The notes: generated from the sequence alone by a model not told the origin. A DNA stretch of 64,000 bases from JAITVM01 sp031551135 (GCA_031551135.1 JAVBOA010000010.1:1-64000), one strand, 5' to 3'. Positions 24,760 to 33,712 are shown, numbered from the stretch's first letter. Program-made: numbers and translations.

Positions 24760-27006
24760 ATGAATCCTAATTATTTTGAAGAAAAAATTAATAAATGTTT
24801 AAGAGATGAAAAAGCATTCTGTTCGAATGCTTGTCCTTTTGATATCGATATCAGAGATTTTCTCGGAAAAATCCAGAAAGGCTTGTTCACTCAGGCGTAC
24901 AATGCTTATGCTAAAACAGTTTTGTTCCCGAATATTGTTTCGCGTCTTTGTCCGGAAATGTGTAAAAATAATTGTATCCGTTGCGGAATCGACGAGCCGG
25001 TTTTAGTTGGAGAATTAGAAAAATCTCTTTCATATATGCATAAAAATCAGGTCACGCCTGCATATTATATTCCCGAAAAAAACAAAAGCGTGCAGATTAT
25101 AGGCGGCGGTTTATGTGCCCTAGCCTGCGGAATAAAATTGGCGCAGAGCGGATATAGAGTTGACCTTTATGAAAAAAATCCCAAAACCGGCGGAACTGTT
25201 TGGAATACAGAAGAAAATATTCTGCCGCAAGATTTGATTGAAGAAGAAATTCAAAACAAAGCAAACCAAAGATTTTTGAATATTTTTACCGATGCCGATT
25301 CAGAAGAAATCAATTTAGATTACGACGCTGTTTTCGTGGCGACGGGTTTTGGCGGAAATACTTTCGGCGCGGAAAAAAGAGATAACGAGTTTTTTTTAGA
25401 CGATAAAGTATTTTTCGGTGGCTCGCTTGTGAATGGCGAACAATCCAAAGTTCTCTCTGTTCAGCAAGGTATTTATTGCGCTAAAAAAATAGATGCTTTT
25501 TTACGCAAAGTTAAATTAATTACTCCGAAACCTCAAACGGCGTTTTTCAAACCCGATACCGAAAAAATTCTTTCAAAAAATCCGGTGAAGCCGATTGATG
25601 AAAATTCATGGACTGAAGCGGAAATAAAAGAAGAAGCTTCGAGATGTATTCAATGCAGATGTAATAATTGCATGGAAGTATGCGATATGCACAATTATTA
25701 CGGTCGAGAGCCAAAAAAAACTCTTGGCTCAGTTGCCGAAACTATTTTTAAATCTCAGTGGTCAAGAAAGACCGCACATATTTTAGCTAACAGCTGCACA
25801 AACTGCGGTGCGTGCAAAGACGCATGTCCTGTCGGAATTGATTTTTCACAAATCTACAAAGATTCCAGACGGGTTATGCATTTGCAGGGCGTTACGCCGC
25901 CTGCTTATCACGAATACTGGATTAATGACTTGATTCACAGCAACAGCGATGCCGCGCTTGTAAAGCCTGCGAAAAAAACTACGAATTATCTTTTGTTCCC
26001 GGGCTGTCAGCTTGGCGCGACTGACCCTGCTTACGTAGTCGAAAGCTACAGGCTTCTTTCGGAGCTTTTGGACAACGAAGTCGGAATTATGTATCAATGC
26101 TGCGGTGCGCCGGCCTATTGGGACGGAAATCTGGAAATGTTTTCGTCAACATGCGATAATATCAGAAATTCGTGGGAAGAACTCGGCAAGCCTGTTATGG
26201 TTACAATATGCCCCAGCTGTTACGCGCTTTTCAAAGAGCAATTGCCGGATATTCCGAATATTTCAATTTGGGAATTATTAGCGGAAAAATTTGAGCCGTT
26301 GGATATCGGAAACTCCCAAAAAATAACGGTTTTCGACCCTTGCTCAAGCTCTGAGTTTCCCGAAATGCAAAAATCTGTACGGAAATTGATTGAAAAAATC
26401 GGTTTTATCATAGAAGAGGCGGAGGCTGAATCGTCCGCCTGCTGTGGCTACGGCGGTTTAATTTACGGCGCAAATCCTGACCTTTATGATAAGATAAACG
26501 AAAAAAATATCACGGCTTCGAAAAATGATTTCATTGCTTATTGTACAAACTGCCGAGAGGCCTTTGTGAAATACAAAAAGCCGACTTATTATCTTTTGGA
26601 GTTGCTTCTTTTTAAAGATACAAACAGAAAATCCCACAGCCGTCTTTCTTTGACCCAGCGCAGAAAAAACAAAGAAAACACTAAAAAAGCATTATTGAAG
26701 GAGTTTTGGCAATTGGACGAAAAAGAAAATCCGAAAAAAATAAAACTTGTTATTTCTGATGAGCTTGTGGAGAAAATGGACGCACTTTTAATACATGAAG
26801 AGAATTTATCCGCGTGTATTCTTTATGCCGAAGAAAACGGCAGCAAAATATTCAACAACGAAAGAAAGTCCTACACTGCACATTTATTGCAGGGAATTAT
26901 TACTTTTTGGGTTGAATATCAAAAAAATTCCGACGGAAGTTTTTCTGTACTGAACGCGTATAAACATCGGATGAGTATAATTGAAAAAGGTGATATAGAT
27001 GGCTGA
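24760..27006 (+). CDS. Flavin/iron-sulfur oxidoreductase with GltD-like and HdrD-like (CCG) modules
   Basis: The 748-residue multidomain redox protein is unusual in architecture. An N-terminal GltD-like FeS region has CSNACPFDIDIRDF, CPEMC and CIRCGID. An FAD-binding segment follows (IIGGGLCALACGIKLAQSGYRVDLYEK), then CIQCRCNNCMEVC and a ferredoxin motif CTNCGACKDACPVG. Two CCG cysteine modules follow: FPGCQ/CCGAPAYWDG/CPSCY and DPCSS/ACCGYGG/CTNCRE. I recall homologues annotated as pyridine nucleotide-disulfide oxidoreductase/dicluster-binding protein beside MOP genes. It probably passes electrons from the FAD-less MOP to NAD(P) or another carrier (inference). ATG at 24760 was chosen over GTG at 24754. 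Confidence 0.85.
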   Translation: MNPNYFEEKINKCLRDEKAFCSNACPFDIDIRDFLGKIQKGLFTQAYNAYAKTVLFPNIVSRLCPEMCKNNCIRCGIDEPVLVGELEKSLSYMHKNQVTPAYYIPEKNKSVQIIGGGLCALACGIKLAQSGYRVDLYEKNPKTGGTVWNTEENILPQDLIEEEIQNKANQRFLNIFTDADSEEINLDYDAVFVATGFGGNTFGAEKRDNEFFLDDKVFFGGSLVNGEQSKVLSVQQGIYCAKKIDAFLRKVKLITPKPQTAFFKPDTEKILSKNPVKPIDENSWTEAEIKEEASRCIQCRCNNCMEVCDMHNYYGREPKKTLGSVAETIFKSQWSRKTAHILANSCTNCGACKDACPVGIDFSQIYKDSRRVMHLQGVTPPAYHEYWINDLIHSNSDAALVKPAKKTTNYLLFPGCQLGATDPAYVVESYRLLSELLDNEVGIMYQCCGAPAYWDGNLEMFSSTCDNIRNSWEELGKPVMVTICPSCYALFKEQLPDIPNISIWELLAEKFEPLDIGNSQKITVFDPCSSSEFPEMQKSVRKLIEKIGFIIEEAEAESSACCGYGGLIYGANPDLYDKINEKNITASKNDFIAYCTNCREAFVKYKKPTYYLLELLLFKDTNRKSHSRLSLTQRRKNKENTKKALLKEFWQLDEKENPKKIKLVISDELVEKMDALLIHEENLSACILYAEENGSKIFNNERKSYTAHLLQGIITFWVEYQKNSDGSFSVLNAYKHRMSIIEKGDIDG

Positions 27007-27214
27007 GGACTTGACGAAAAATATTAATATGGATTCCCTTATTTGCGGTAAATGCAATATTCCGCTAGAAAAGAAAACAACTTATTTTAAATATATGGGA
27101 TTTGATTTTAATGCCGATTTGCCTTGCTGTCCGTCTTGCAAGCAAGTGTACATTCCCGAAGAACTTGTTACAGGAAAAATGCAGAAAGTAGAAATGGAGC
27201 TTGAGGAAAAGTGA
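26999..27214 (+). CDS. Small Cys-rich redox protein (DVU_1557-like)
   Basis: This is a 71-residue protein with two CxxC-type pairs: LICGKCNIPL and CCPSCKQVYIPEE. The GFDFNADLPCCPSCKQ segment resembles proteins annotated as DVU_1557 family redox protein next to MOP in Desulfovibrio (from memory). The cysteines suggest metal binding or thiol redox chemistry. Its ATG overlaps the previous gene by 8 nt behind AAAAAGGTG, and its stop overlaps the start of the radical SAM gene. The three are translationally coupled, which argues for a joint role in maturation or electron delivery for the aldehyde oxidoreductase. Confidence 0.8.
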   Translation: MAEDLTKNINMDSLICGKCNIPLEKKTTYFKYMGFDFNADLPCCPSCKQVYIPEELVTGKMQKVEMELEEK

Positions 27215-28452
27215 GACATACATACAGCCTTTGCCCGATATGCTTCAAAAAAATTTCGGCTATACAAATCAAAAGAGGAAACGATTTTTATCTTGAAAAA
27301 GAATGTCCAAATCATGGAAAGTTTTCAACCATAGTTTGGCGCGGTGAGCCTAATCTCGAAAATTGGAGAGGCGATTACCCGCCGCTCGAAAAAATGCCGC
27401 CGTGTCCGCAAGCCTGCGGCCTTTGCGCGGAGCATCAGCAACAGACTTGCTGTGTAATAATCGAAATTACGAATCACTGCAATTTGGATTGTAATATTTG
27501 TTATAACGGCGGAAATAAAAATGATATTAACCCCGATACTGAGACCGTAAAAAATTGGATCAGTGAGTTAGCCGCTAAAGGCAAGAGTTTTTTGCAAATA
27601 AGCGGCGGCGAGCCGACAACAAGAGACGACATTCCCGAAATTATCGCGCATGCCAAAGAATGCGGCTTTGAATATATCCAACTCAATTCAAACGGTTTAA
27701 GAATCGCTTACGAGGACGGATATGCCAAAAATTTAGCAGATGCCGGGCTGAGTTTTGTCTTTTTGCAGTTTGACGGCACTAACGACGATATTTACAGAAA
27801 ACTGCGGAACAGAGAGCTTTTAAAAGAAAAGCTTGAAGTCATCAGAATTTGCGGCGAGCTGAATATCGGCGTTGCGCTCGTGGCTACGCTTGTACCCGGA
27901 ATAAATATTGACGATATCGGAAATATTATACGGCTTGGAGCGTCGCTGTCGCCGGCGGTCAGAGGAGTGCATTTTCAACCGGTAGGATATATGGGAAAAT
28001 TTAACCCGACGATTCCCGAAAACGATGACCGTTTCACATTGCCCGAATTAATCAGAGAGATTACAAAACAAACCGAACTTCCGATTGAAAGCATTCTTGC
28101 TTCACGCTGTGACCACGCAATGTGCGGATTCCACGGCGATTTTATTTCCGAAAACGGCAAGCTAAGACCACTCGCCGTCAGAAAACCGACTACTTGCTGT
28201 TGTGATGTATCTGCCGAAGCAAATAGGAATTTTATCGGCAGAAGATGGAAAAGAAGTGAAAGCACCGATACCGAAGGCGGAGATAGTTTTGAAATTTTTC
28301 TGGAAAACTTGCGTCAGCACGGCTTTACAATCACCGCAATGGCTTTTCAAGATGCATATAGTATTGACTTTGAGAGAATTTGCAGATGTTCATTGCATGT
28401 CTATAAAGATAAAAATTTGATTCCGTTCTGCTTAAAGCATATTTTATATTGA
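27211..28452 (+). CDS. Radical SAM protein (TrsS-like) of the MOP operon
   Basis: This 413-residue radical SAM enzyme has the cluster motif CNLDCNIC (CX3CX2C) near 91-98. It is preceded by an N-terminal Cys/His region (LCPICFKKI, ECPNHGKF, CPQACGLCAEH) typical of the MJ0619/Tes-like branch. After it come LQISGGEPTTRDDIPEII and FVFLQFDGTNDDIYRKLR. The C-terminal third has further cysteines (CDHAMCGF, TTCCCDVS, ICRCSLHVY) that could bind extra clusters. The start is GTG at 27211, overlapping the previous stop (GTGA). I recall MOP-associated homologues named TrsS. The reaction is unknown; modification of the oxidoreductase, its cofactor or a small molecule is possible. Confidence 0.85.
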   Translation: MRHTYSLCPICFKKISAIQIKRGNDFYLEKECPNHGKFSTIVWRGEPNLENWRGDYPPLEKMPPCPQACGLCAEHQQQTCCVIIEITNHCNLDCNICYNGGNKNDINPDTETVKNWISELAAKGKSFLQISGGEPTTRDDIPEIIAHAKECGFEYIQLNSNGLRIAYEDGYAKNLADAGLSFVFLQFDGTNDDIYRKLRNRELLKEKLEVIRICGELNIGVALVATLVPGINIDDIGNIIRLGASLSPAVRGVHFQPVGYMGKFNPTIPENDDRFTLPELIREITKQTELPIESILASRCDHAMCGFHGDFISENGKLRPLAVRKPTTCCCDVSAEANRNFIGRRWKRSESTDTEGGDSFEIFLENLRQHGFTITAMAFQDAYSIDFERICRCSLHVYKDKNLIPFCLKHILY

Positions 28453-28490
28453 TACGATTTGATTCCAAAGGATAGAAATAATATGACGAA

Positions 28491-28556
28491 TAAAAAATTT
28501 CACACTCATTCTGCCCAAACTACCGAGCGGAACGAATGTGAAATTTTTTTCTTGAA
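28491..28556. terminator. Bidirectional terminator between convergent units
   Basis: AAATTTCACACTCATTC faces GAACGAATGTGAAATTT, with A and T runs on both sides. It serves the radical SAM gene (plus) and the CoA-ligase gene (minus). Confidence 0.8.
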
Positions 28557-28561
28557 ATTCC

Positions 28562-29806
28562 TTAATGCTTTGATATCAGCCTTTTTCCTAGTTTAGATGG
28601 TGAAAGTCCGTCCGACTTGTGAATAATTTTCACATCTGCCCCATAAATTCCGCAAATTTCGGATAAAGCCGCTTCGTAGGCTTTCGGGCGGATTTCGCAA
28701 TTATCTTTGCTCCAAATTCCTATATTAATCAATTTCTCTGTTAAATTTAAATTTACCGAAAAGTCTACAATTTCTTCAAATCTAAACAGAATGTTGTCAA
28801 AATCAATCATTGAGACTTCGCCTTCTTTTCGGTAAGGCGGCGCGATTCTTGTAAGAAAAGAGCCGCATTGGCATTTTTCTTTCATAAAATGCGTATAATC
28901 GCCGGTTCTGTATCGAATTAGCGGCACTCCCTCACGTTGCAGAGTAGTAAAAACTAATTCGCCGGTCGTTCCGTCCGGTAGCGGTATTCCGCTCAATGGG
29001 TCGATTACTTCGAAAAATAATTCTGCCTCTCGAAGATGCATGCCTTCGTGTGCGGAGCATTCAAGAGCCGCACCGTAGCCCATTTCCGTAGTTCCGTAAT
29101 GATTGAAAACGGTACAATCCAAATTATTTTCGATTCTTTTTCGGACAGTTTCGGCAAGACAATCCGCGGAAAGCAGTACGCTTTTGAGTTTATAATTTTT
29201 GTCTTTTAAATATTCCGAAAGTTCGAGAATCTGCACGGGCAATCCGGCGATACAATTCGGCTTGTATTCGATAAGATTGTTAAGTGCATCGGAAATATCT
29301 TTGATAGAGCCGTAAATTTCCGCTTGCATGCCTTTTTTTTCGCATGCAGATTTTAAAAGCTGAGAAACGCCGTATTCGGAGCTTCCCGGCATAAAAATCA
29401 AAACTCTGTCACCATTTTTCGCAAGCTCGAGCATTCCCTGCGCAAAAAAATCCGTAGTCATTTCCAATTCGGAAGCCGTAAAGCCGATTCTTTTTGGCTC
29501 TCCTGTTGAGCCTGAGCTGAAGAGCGTTACCATTCGCAAAATCTCCTGCGGTGAAACCGAAAAAAAACTCTCCGCCTGATTTGTGATTAAATCTTCTGCC
29601 GAAGTCGTCTTTAGTTTTCCAAATTCTTCAAAAGATCCAATTTCTTTCGAAAACCGGTTTTTATAAAATTTAGAACTTTCGCCCGCCAGCGCAAGTGTTT
29701 TATTTATCGCTTTTAGCTGTAGCTTTCGCAAAGAAGCTAAACTGTTTTCCGAGACGGTTTTATTCAGCATATCGTTTACAAAAAAATCCAATACAGTTGG
29801 GTTCAT
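28562..29806 (-). CDS. AMP-dependent CoA-ligase-like protein (DVU_1553/phenylacetate-CoA ligase family)
   Basis: The 414-residue protein belongs to the adenylate-forming family, short PaaK/F390-synthetase branch. The P-loop SSGSTGEPKRIGF is near 95, FNHYGTTEMGYGAALEC near 230, GELVFTTLQREGVPLIRYRTGD near 295, and a Cys pair follows in CQCGSFLTRIAPP. It would activate a carboxylate as an acyl-adenylate and possibly transfer it to CoA. MOP-linked homologues exist in Desulfovibrio (DVU_1553 family, recollected), so the acid produced by MOP is a natural candidate substrate (inference). I prefer the ATG at 29806 since AAAGGATGAG precedes it; the ATG at 29815 abuts the ribosome binding site. It is second after the hydratase. 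Confidence 0.8.
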   Translation of the reverse strand: MNPTVLDFFVNDMLNKTVSENSLASLRKLQLKAINKTLALAGESSKFYKNRFSKEIGSFEEFGKLKTTSAEDLITNQAESFFSVSPQEILRMVTLFSSGSTGEPKRIGFTASELEMTTDFFAQGMLELAKNGDRVLIFMPGSSEYGVSQLLKSACEKKGMQAEIYGSIKDISDALNNLIEYKPNCIAGLPVQILELSEYLKDKNYKLKSVLLSADCLAETVRKRIENNLDCTVFNHYGTTEMGYGAALECSAHEGMHLREAELFFEVIDPLSGIPLPDGTTGELVFTTLQREGVPLIRYRTGDYTHFMKEKCQCGSFLTRIAPPYRKEGEVSMIDFDNILFRFEEIVDFSVNLNLTEKLINIGIWSKDNCEIRPKAYEAALSEICGIYGADVKIIHKSDGLSPSKLGKRLISKH

Positions 29807-29851
29807 ATTGCTCATCCTTTGGGAGTATTGTTCTATTTTTTGGAAAAATAT

Positions 29852-32056
29852 TTACAAATTATTTTTATTATAGTTAATCAAACATCCGGCAAGCAAAATT
29901 TCACGTTCTTTATCGTTCAATTCTCCGAGAGACAATTCGATTTCTTTATTTTTATTAAGAACGATACCTTTTATAATCTCATCTTTGTTTATAATTGCTT
30001 TTTTCAAATCGGGGATATAAATATAATCATCTAATTCAAACTCGATTTCCGATTTCAGCACAAAAGGCATAATTCCCCAATTTATTAAATTTGAGCGGTA
30101 GCGTTTTGTAGCGTATTCGCTGACGATATTCGCATAAGTTCCCAAAACTTTTTGGCAGGAAGCCGCCTGTTCACGCGCCGAGCCGTCGCCCGGTTTTATT
30201 GCATAAACTGCCGAACCGATTGAGGTTTTCGAAAAATCTATCGGAAAACCGGATTTTATATTCGTTATATTTTCACCTTTAATGCGGCTTTTTTCGATTT
30301 CTTGAACAGCCTTGGCTTTCGGAACATAATCCGGATCTTTTCTCGATAATGTAAATTCCGCTAATTTCAGCGGATTGGAACGATAACTCGAAGTTTCGCC
30401 AGAAGGAATTAATTCGTCTGTAGTCGTAACTTTATCCGTAATAAATGAAACAATTTTTATCAGCATATTATCTGCAAGCTCAATCATTTCCGGCCAATCT
30501 GCGATATTCGGTCCGTAAATCAATTCCGATTCGCTTTTTGGATTATTATATCCGTTATAACAGCGTTTTTCATAGATACTCAAATCGAATGCGTATTTTG
30601 GAATATTATTATCAATTTCTCCTGCCGCTGTCAAAAATCCGCCGTTTGCGGCAGTTGCGGCAATTGATTTTGCGTCCATCAATGCGACTCCGGTCATTTG
30701 ACCGTCGGAAGGTTTTGAGCCGTCACGGTTTGGAAAATTACGTGTAGTATGGCGGATGCTCAAGCTTCCGTTTTTAGGTATATCGCCTGCGCCGAAGCAC
30801 GGACCGCAAAACGCAGGTTTTATTACCGCGCCCGAGGAAATTAATTTTGCAATCGTTCCGTTTTTGACAAGCTCTAAATATGACGGCTGAGATTCCGGAT
30901 AAAGCGTTAAAGAAAATTCGTCGTTTCCGAGGGCGGTATTTTCCAAAATATTCGCCGCATGACATACGGAAGCGTAATTTCCTCCGGCGCAACCGGCGAT
31001 AATTCCCTGATCGACTTTCAATTTTCCGTTTATAATTTTCTTGCTTAAATCCAATTTCAATTTAGGATCTTTTACGTAATTAAGGCTGTCTTCAGCGACT
31101 TTCGATAAAATTTCTTCAAGATTATTGTTAAGATAATCGATTTCATAAACATTGCTTGGATGGAAAGGCAGAGCAATCATTGGTCTTATTTCGGATAAAT
31201 CGATTTCAATAAGACCGTCATAATAAGCAGTATCTTTTATAGAAAGAGGCTTGTAATCTCCGCCGCGCAAATGCGTTTTCAAGTACTCCTCCGTGATTTC
31301 GTCGGTTTCCCAAATACTCGATAGGCAAGTGGTTTCGGTAGTCATAACGTCGATTCCGTTTCGGAAATAAATATCCAGATTTTTTATTCCGTCTCCCACA
31401 AATTCCAGAACTTTATTTTTCACAAAGCCCGACGCGAATACTTTACCGATAAGCGCAAGCGCAACGTCATGCGGACCGATATTGCTCTTTGGTTTTCCGC
31501 TCAATTTTACACAGATAATTTCCGGGTAATTTATATCGTAAGTTTGGTTAAGAAGCTGTTTTGCAAGCTCGCCGCCGCCTTCTCCAATAGCCATTGTTCC
31601 GAGCGCGCCGTATCTTGTATGCGAATCCGAGCCGAGAATCATTTTTCCGCAGCCGGCAAACATTTCACGCATATATGAATGAATAACTGCCATATTTGGG
31701 GGAACGAAAATTCCGCCGTATTTTTTTGCCGCCGAAAGTCCGAAAACGTGGTCATCCTCGTTAATCGTTCCGCCGACCGAACAAAGCGTGTTATGGCAAT
31801 TTGTCAGAACATAAGGTATCGGAAATTTTTGCAGACCGGAAGCTTTTGCGGTTTGAATAATTCCGACGTAAGTTATGTCATGCGAAGCCATAGCGTCAAA
31901 AACGATTTTCAATTTATCCATATTTCCGGATTTATTGTGATTTTCCAGAATTCTATAAGATATTGTATTTTTTTTCGCTTCATCTACAGGCATTTGAGTA
32001 TTTTCTAAAATTTCATATTTATTGCTGACAAAAATTCCTTTATCAATAATTTTCAT
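29852..32056 (-). CDS. Aconitase-family hydratase (YbhJ-like)
   Basis: This 734-residue hydro-lyase has aconitase landmarks: VLTNCHNTLCSVGGT with substrate-loop residues, HSYMREMFAGCGKMILGSDSHTRYGALGTMAIGEGGGE, cluster cysteines in AGCAGGNY and AFCGPCFGAGD, and SIRHTTRNFPNRDG. The sequence is distant from classical aconitase (about 650 or 890 residues) and from isopropylmalate isomerase. It matches the YbhJ type, whose substrate is unknown. ATG at 32056 has GGAGGATTTAA upstream. It is the first gene of a two-gene unit with the CoA-ligase-like gene, 45 bp apart, convergent with the MOP operon. Confidence 0.88.
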   Translation of the reverse strand: MKIIDKGIFVSNKYEILENTQMPVDEAKKNTISYRILENHNKSGNMDKLKIVFDAMASHDITYVGIIQTAKASGLQKFPIPYVLTNCHNTLCSVGGTINEDDHVFGLSAAKKYGGIFVPPNMAVIHSYMREMFAGCGKMILGSDSHTRYGALGTMAIGEGGGELAKQLLNQTYDINYPEIICVKLSGKPKSNIGPHDVALALIGKVFASGFVKNKVLEFVGDGIKNLDIYFRNGIDVMTTETTCLSSIWETDEITEEYLKTHLRGGDYKPLSIKDTAYYDGLIEIDLSEIRPMIALPFHPSNVYEIDYLNNNLEEILSKVAEDSLNYVKDPKLKLDLSKKIINGKLKVDQGIIAGCAGGNYASVCHAANILENTALGNDEFSLTLYPESQPSYLELVKNGTIAKLISSGAVIKPAFCGPCFGAGDIPKNGSLSIRHTTRNFPNRDGSKPSDGQMTGVALMDAKSIAATAANGGFLTAAGEIDNNIPKYAFDLSIYEKRCYNGYNNPKSESELIYGPNIADWPEMIELADNMLIKIVSFITDKVTTTDELIPSGETSSYRSNPLKLAEFTLSRKDPDYVPKAKAVQEIEKSRIKGENITNIKSGFPIDFSKTSIGSAVYAIKPGDGSAREQAASCQKVLGTYANIVSEYATKRYRSNLINWGIMPFVLKSEIEFELDDYIYIPDLKKAIINKDEIIKGIVLNKNKEIELSLGELNDKEREILLAGCLINYNKNNL

Positions 32057-32133
32057 TTAAATCCTCCATATCCGCTCGTATAATTATTCATAATATCTTT
32101 TAAAAGTATAGTATATATTCATACTTAAAGCAA

Positions 32134-32215
32134 TATAGCGGATTGATTTTTGAATCTTATTTTTCTTACAAGAATTTTTTCTGAGACATACACAAAATTT
32201 TTTTATTTGCGTATG
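32134..32215. repeat. Second copy of the TATAGCGG repeat (partial)
   Basis: TATAGCGGATTGATTTTTGA resembles the element at 19808, and both continue to a TTTTTTCTGA segment. The right end is not clear. It lies between the hydratase and cupin genes, in their divergent promoter region. Confidence 0.35.
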
Positions 32216-32249
32216 TTGGAATTAAAATATATTTTCGAGGTGGGTACTA

Positions 32250-32693
32250 ATGGATATTGGTCAAGATGTAAAGAATAATAATGATATTTTAAGAGACTAT
32301 GGACCCGGCGCATTTGTGGTAGAAATAGATAAGATTGCAGAAATAAATAATAATTACCGAACCGCATTATGGACAGGCAAATATATACAGCTTACTTTAA
32401 TGAGCATAAAACCAAACGAATCTATCGGGCTTGAAATGCATCCCGACACAGACCAGATTATTTTCATTGTTAAAGGAAAAGGTATGGTAAAAATGGGAGA
32501 CACGCAAGAAAACATGACATTCGAGAGCAATGTATTTGAAGATTGTGCAATTTTTGTTCCGGCCGGAAAATGGCATAATGTTATGAATACAGGGCGAGTC
32601 CCGATGAAAATTTATACAGTATACGCGCCGCCACATCATCCGCACGGCACCATTCAAACAAATCCTTCGGATATTGAAAAAGAAATGTATTAA
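32250..32693 (+). CDS. Cupin-domain protein
   Basis: This is a 147-residue single-domain cupin. Motif 1 reads GLEMHPDTDQIIFIVKGKGMVKMG (the usual second His is replaced: HPDTDQ). Motif 2 is CAIFVPAGKWHNVMNTG. A C-terminal PPHHPHGT segment carries extra histidines. Family members bind a divalent metal and range from isomerases to dioxygenases. The size and the ALWTGKYIQLTLMSI start match cupins found widely in anaerobes, whose function is unassigned. The start has TTTTCGAGGTGGG upstream. It is monocistronic. Confidence 0.85.
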   Translation: MDIGQDVKNNNDILRDYGPGAFVVEIDKIAEINNNYRTALWTGKYIQLTLMSIKPNESIGLEMHPDTDQIIFIVKGKGMVKMGDTQENMTFESNVFEDCAIFVPAGKWHNVMNTGRVPMKIYTVYAPPHHPHGTIQTNPSDIEKEMY

Positions 32694-32751
32694 AAAAATA
32701 TTATTTCAATAATAATCGCTTATTCGTGAACAAATATTGATAGATATTTTA

Positions 32752-32780
32752 TTTACAAATATTTTTGAATTTGGTATACT
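32752..32780 (+). promoter_or_regulatory. Probable promoter of nagB
   Basis: TTTACA, 17-bp spacer, TATACT, ending 27 nt before the TTG start. Confidence 0.6.
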
Positions 32781-32807
32781 AATTTCAAAAAAAAGGAAGT
32801 GTTTGAT

Positions 32808-33530
32808 TTGGAATTAATTATTTGTAATGATGCTATAGAAGCCGCAAAAAAGGCAACAGAAGTTTTTATTGAGCAAATAAAAGAAAAATCGGATTCGTTA
32901 TTGGGTTTTGCAACAGGCTCAACACCGCTTTTATTATATAAAAATCTTGCTGAAGCCAATAAAAACGGAGAAGTTTCTTTCGAAAACGTAAAAACGGTTA
33001 ATCTTGATGAATATGTTGGGCTTGAACCGACTCATGACCAATCCTACAGATATTTCATGAATACAAATCTTTTTGATAATTTGAATATTAAAAAAGAAAA
33101 TACCTATGTTCCGAACGGAATCGGCGACCCATACGAAAACGCCAAAAAATATGACGAAGTTTTAGAAAAACTCGGCGCGGTAGATCTTCAGCTTTTGGGA
33201 ATCGGAAATAACGGACATATCGCTTTTAATGAACCCGGCTCTTCTTTTGAAGCAACAACTTCTATTATTGATTTGACAGAAAATACAATTCAAGCGAACT
33301 CAAGATTTTTTGAAAGTATCGATAATGTTCCCAAAAAGGCGATAAGCATGGGAATTAAATCTATATTAAGCGCGAAAAAAATCGTACTTATCGCTACAGG
33401 AAAAAACAAAGCAGAAGCTCTTAGAGATATGTTTAAACTTGAACCAACCGAGGCCATGCCTGCCTCCGCTCTCCAAAATCATCCGAATGTTCTGGTTTTT
33501 GCGGATAAAGATGCAGCTTCATTGATGTAA
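32808..33530 (+). CDS. nagB: Glucosamine-6-phosphate deaminase
   Basis: The 240-residue enzyme converts glucosamine-6-phosphate to fructose-6-phosphate and ammonia. Signatures seen: GFATGSTPLLLYKNL (phosphate loop), VNLDEYVGLEPTHDQSYRYFMN with the catalytic Asp/His region, LQLLGIGNNGHIAFNEPGSSF, and RDMFKLEPTEAMPASALQNH. Length matches the short bacterial form. The start is TTG at 32808, since AAAGGAAG lies 7 nt upstream; the frame from GTG 32799 would start inside the ribosome binding site. A terminator follows. It would feed amino sugars, perhaps with the NahK-like kinase at 50126, into glycolysis. Confidence 0.95.
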   Translation: MELIICNDAIEAAKKATEVFIEQIKEKSDSLLGFATGSTPLLLYKNLAEANKNGEVSFENVKTVNLDEYVGLEPTHDQSYRYFMNTNLFDNLNIKKENTYVPNGIGDPYENAKKYDEVLEKLGAVDLQLLGIGNNGHIAFNEPGSSFEATTSIIDLTENTIQANSRFFESIDNVPKKAISMGIKSILSAKKIVLIATGKNKAEALRDMFKLEPTEAMPASALQNHPNVLVFADKDAASLM

Positions 33531-33550
33531 CAAAGTTTCGATTATTTAAA

Positions 33551-33606
33551 AATAAAACGGTGTGATTTTTTGAATTTCAAAAGTCACGCTGTTTTTTATT
33601 TTTTTA
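33551..33606 (+). terminator. Terminator of nagB
   Basis: AACGGTGTGA-TTTT pairs with AAAA-GTCACGCTGTT, followed by TTTTATTTTTTT. Confidence 0.85.
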
Positions 33607-33712
33607 CAAATTATGATGTTTTAATTAAAAAATCAACTTACCCCTTGAAATTATTACAAAAAGCATATATATTATAGGGTATCGAACGAGAATCGATTTT
33701 TTTATAGTTTTA

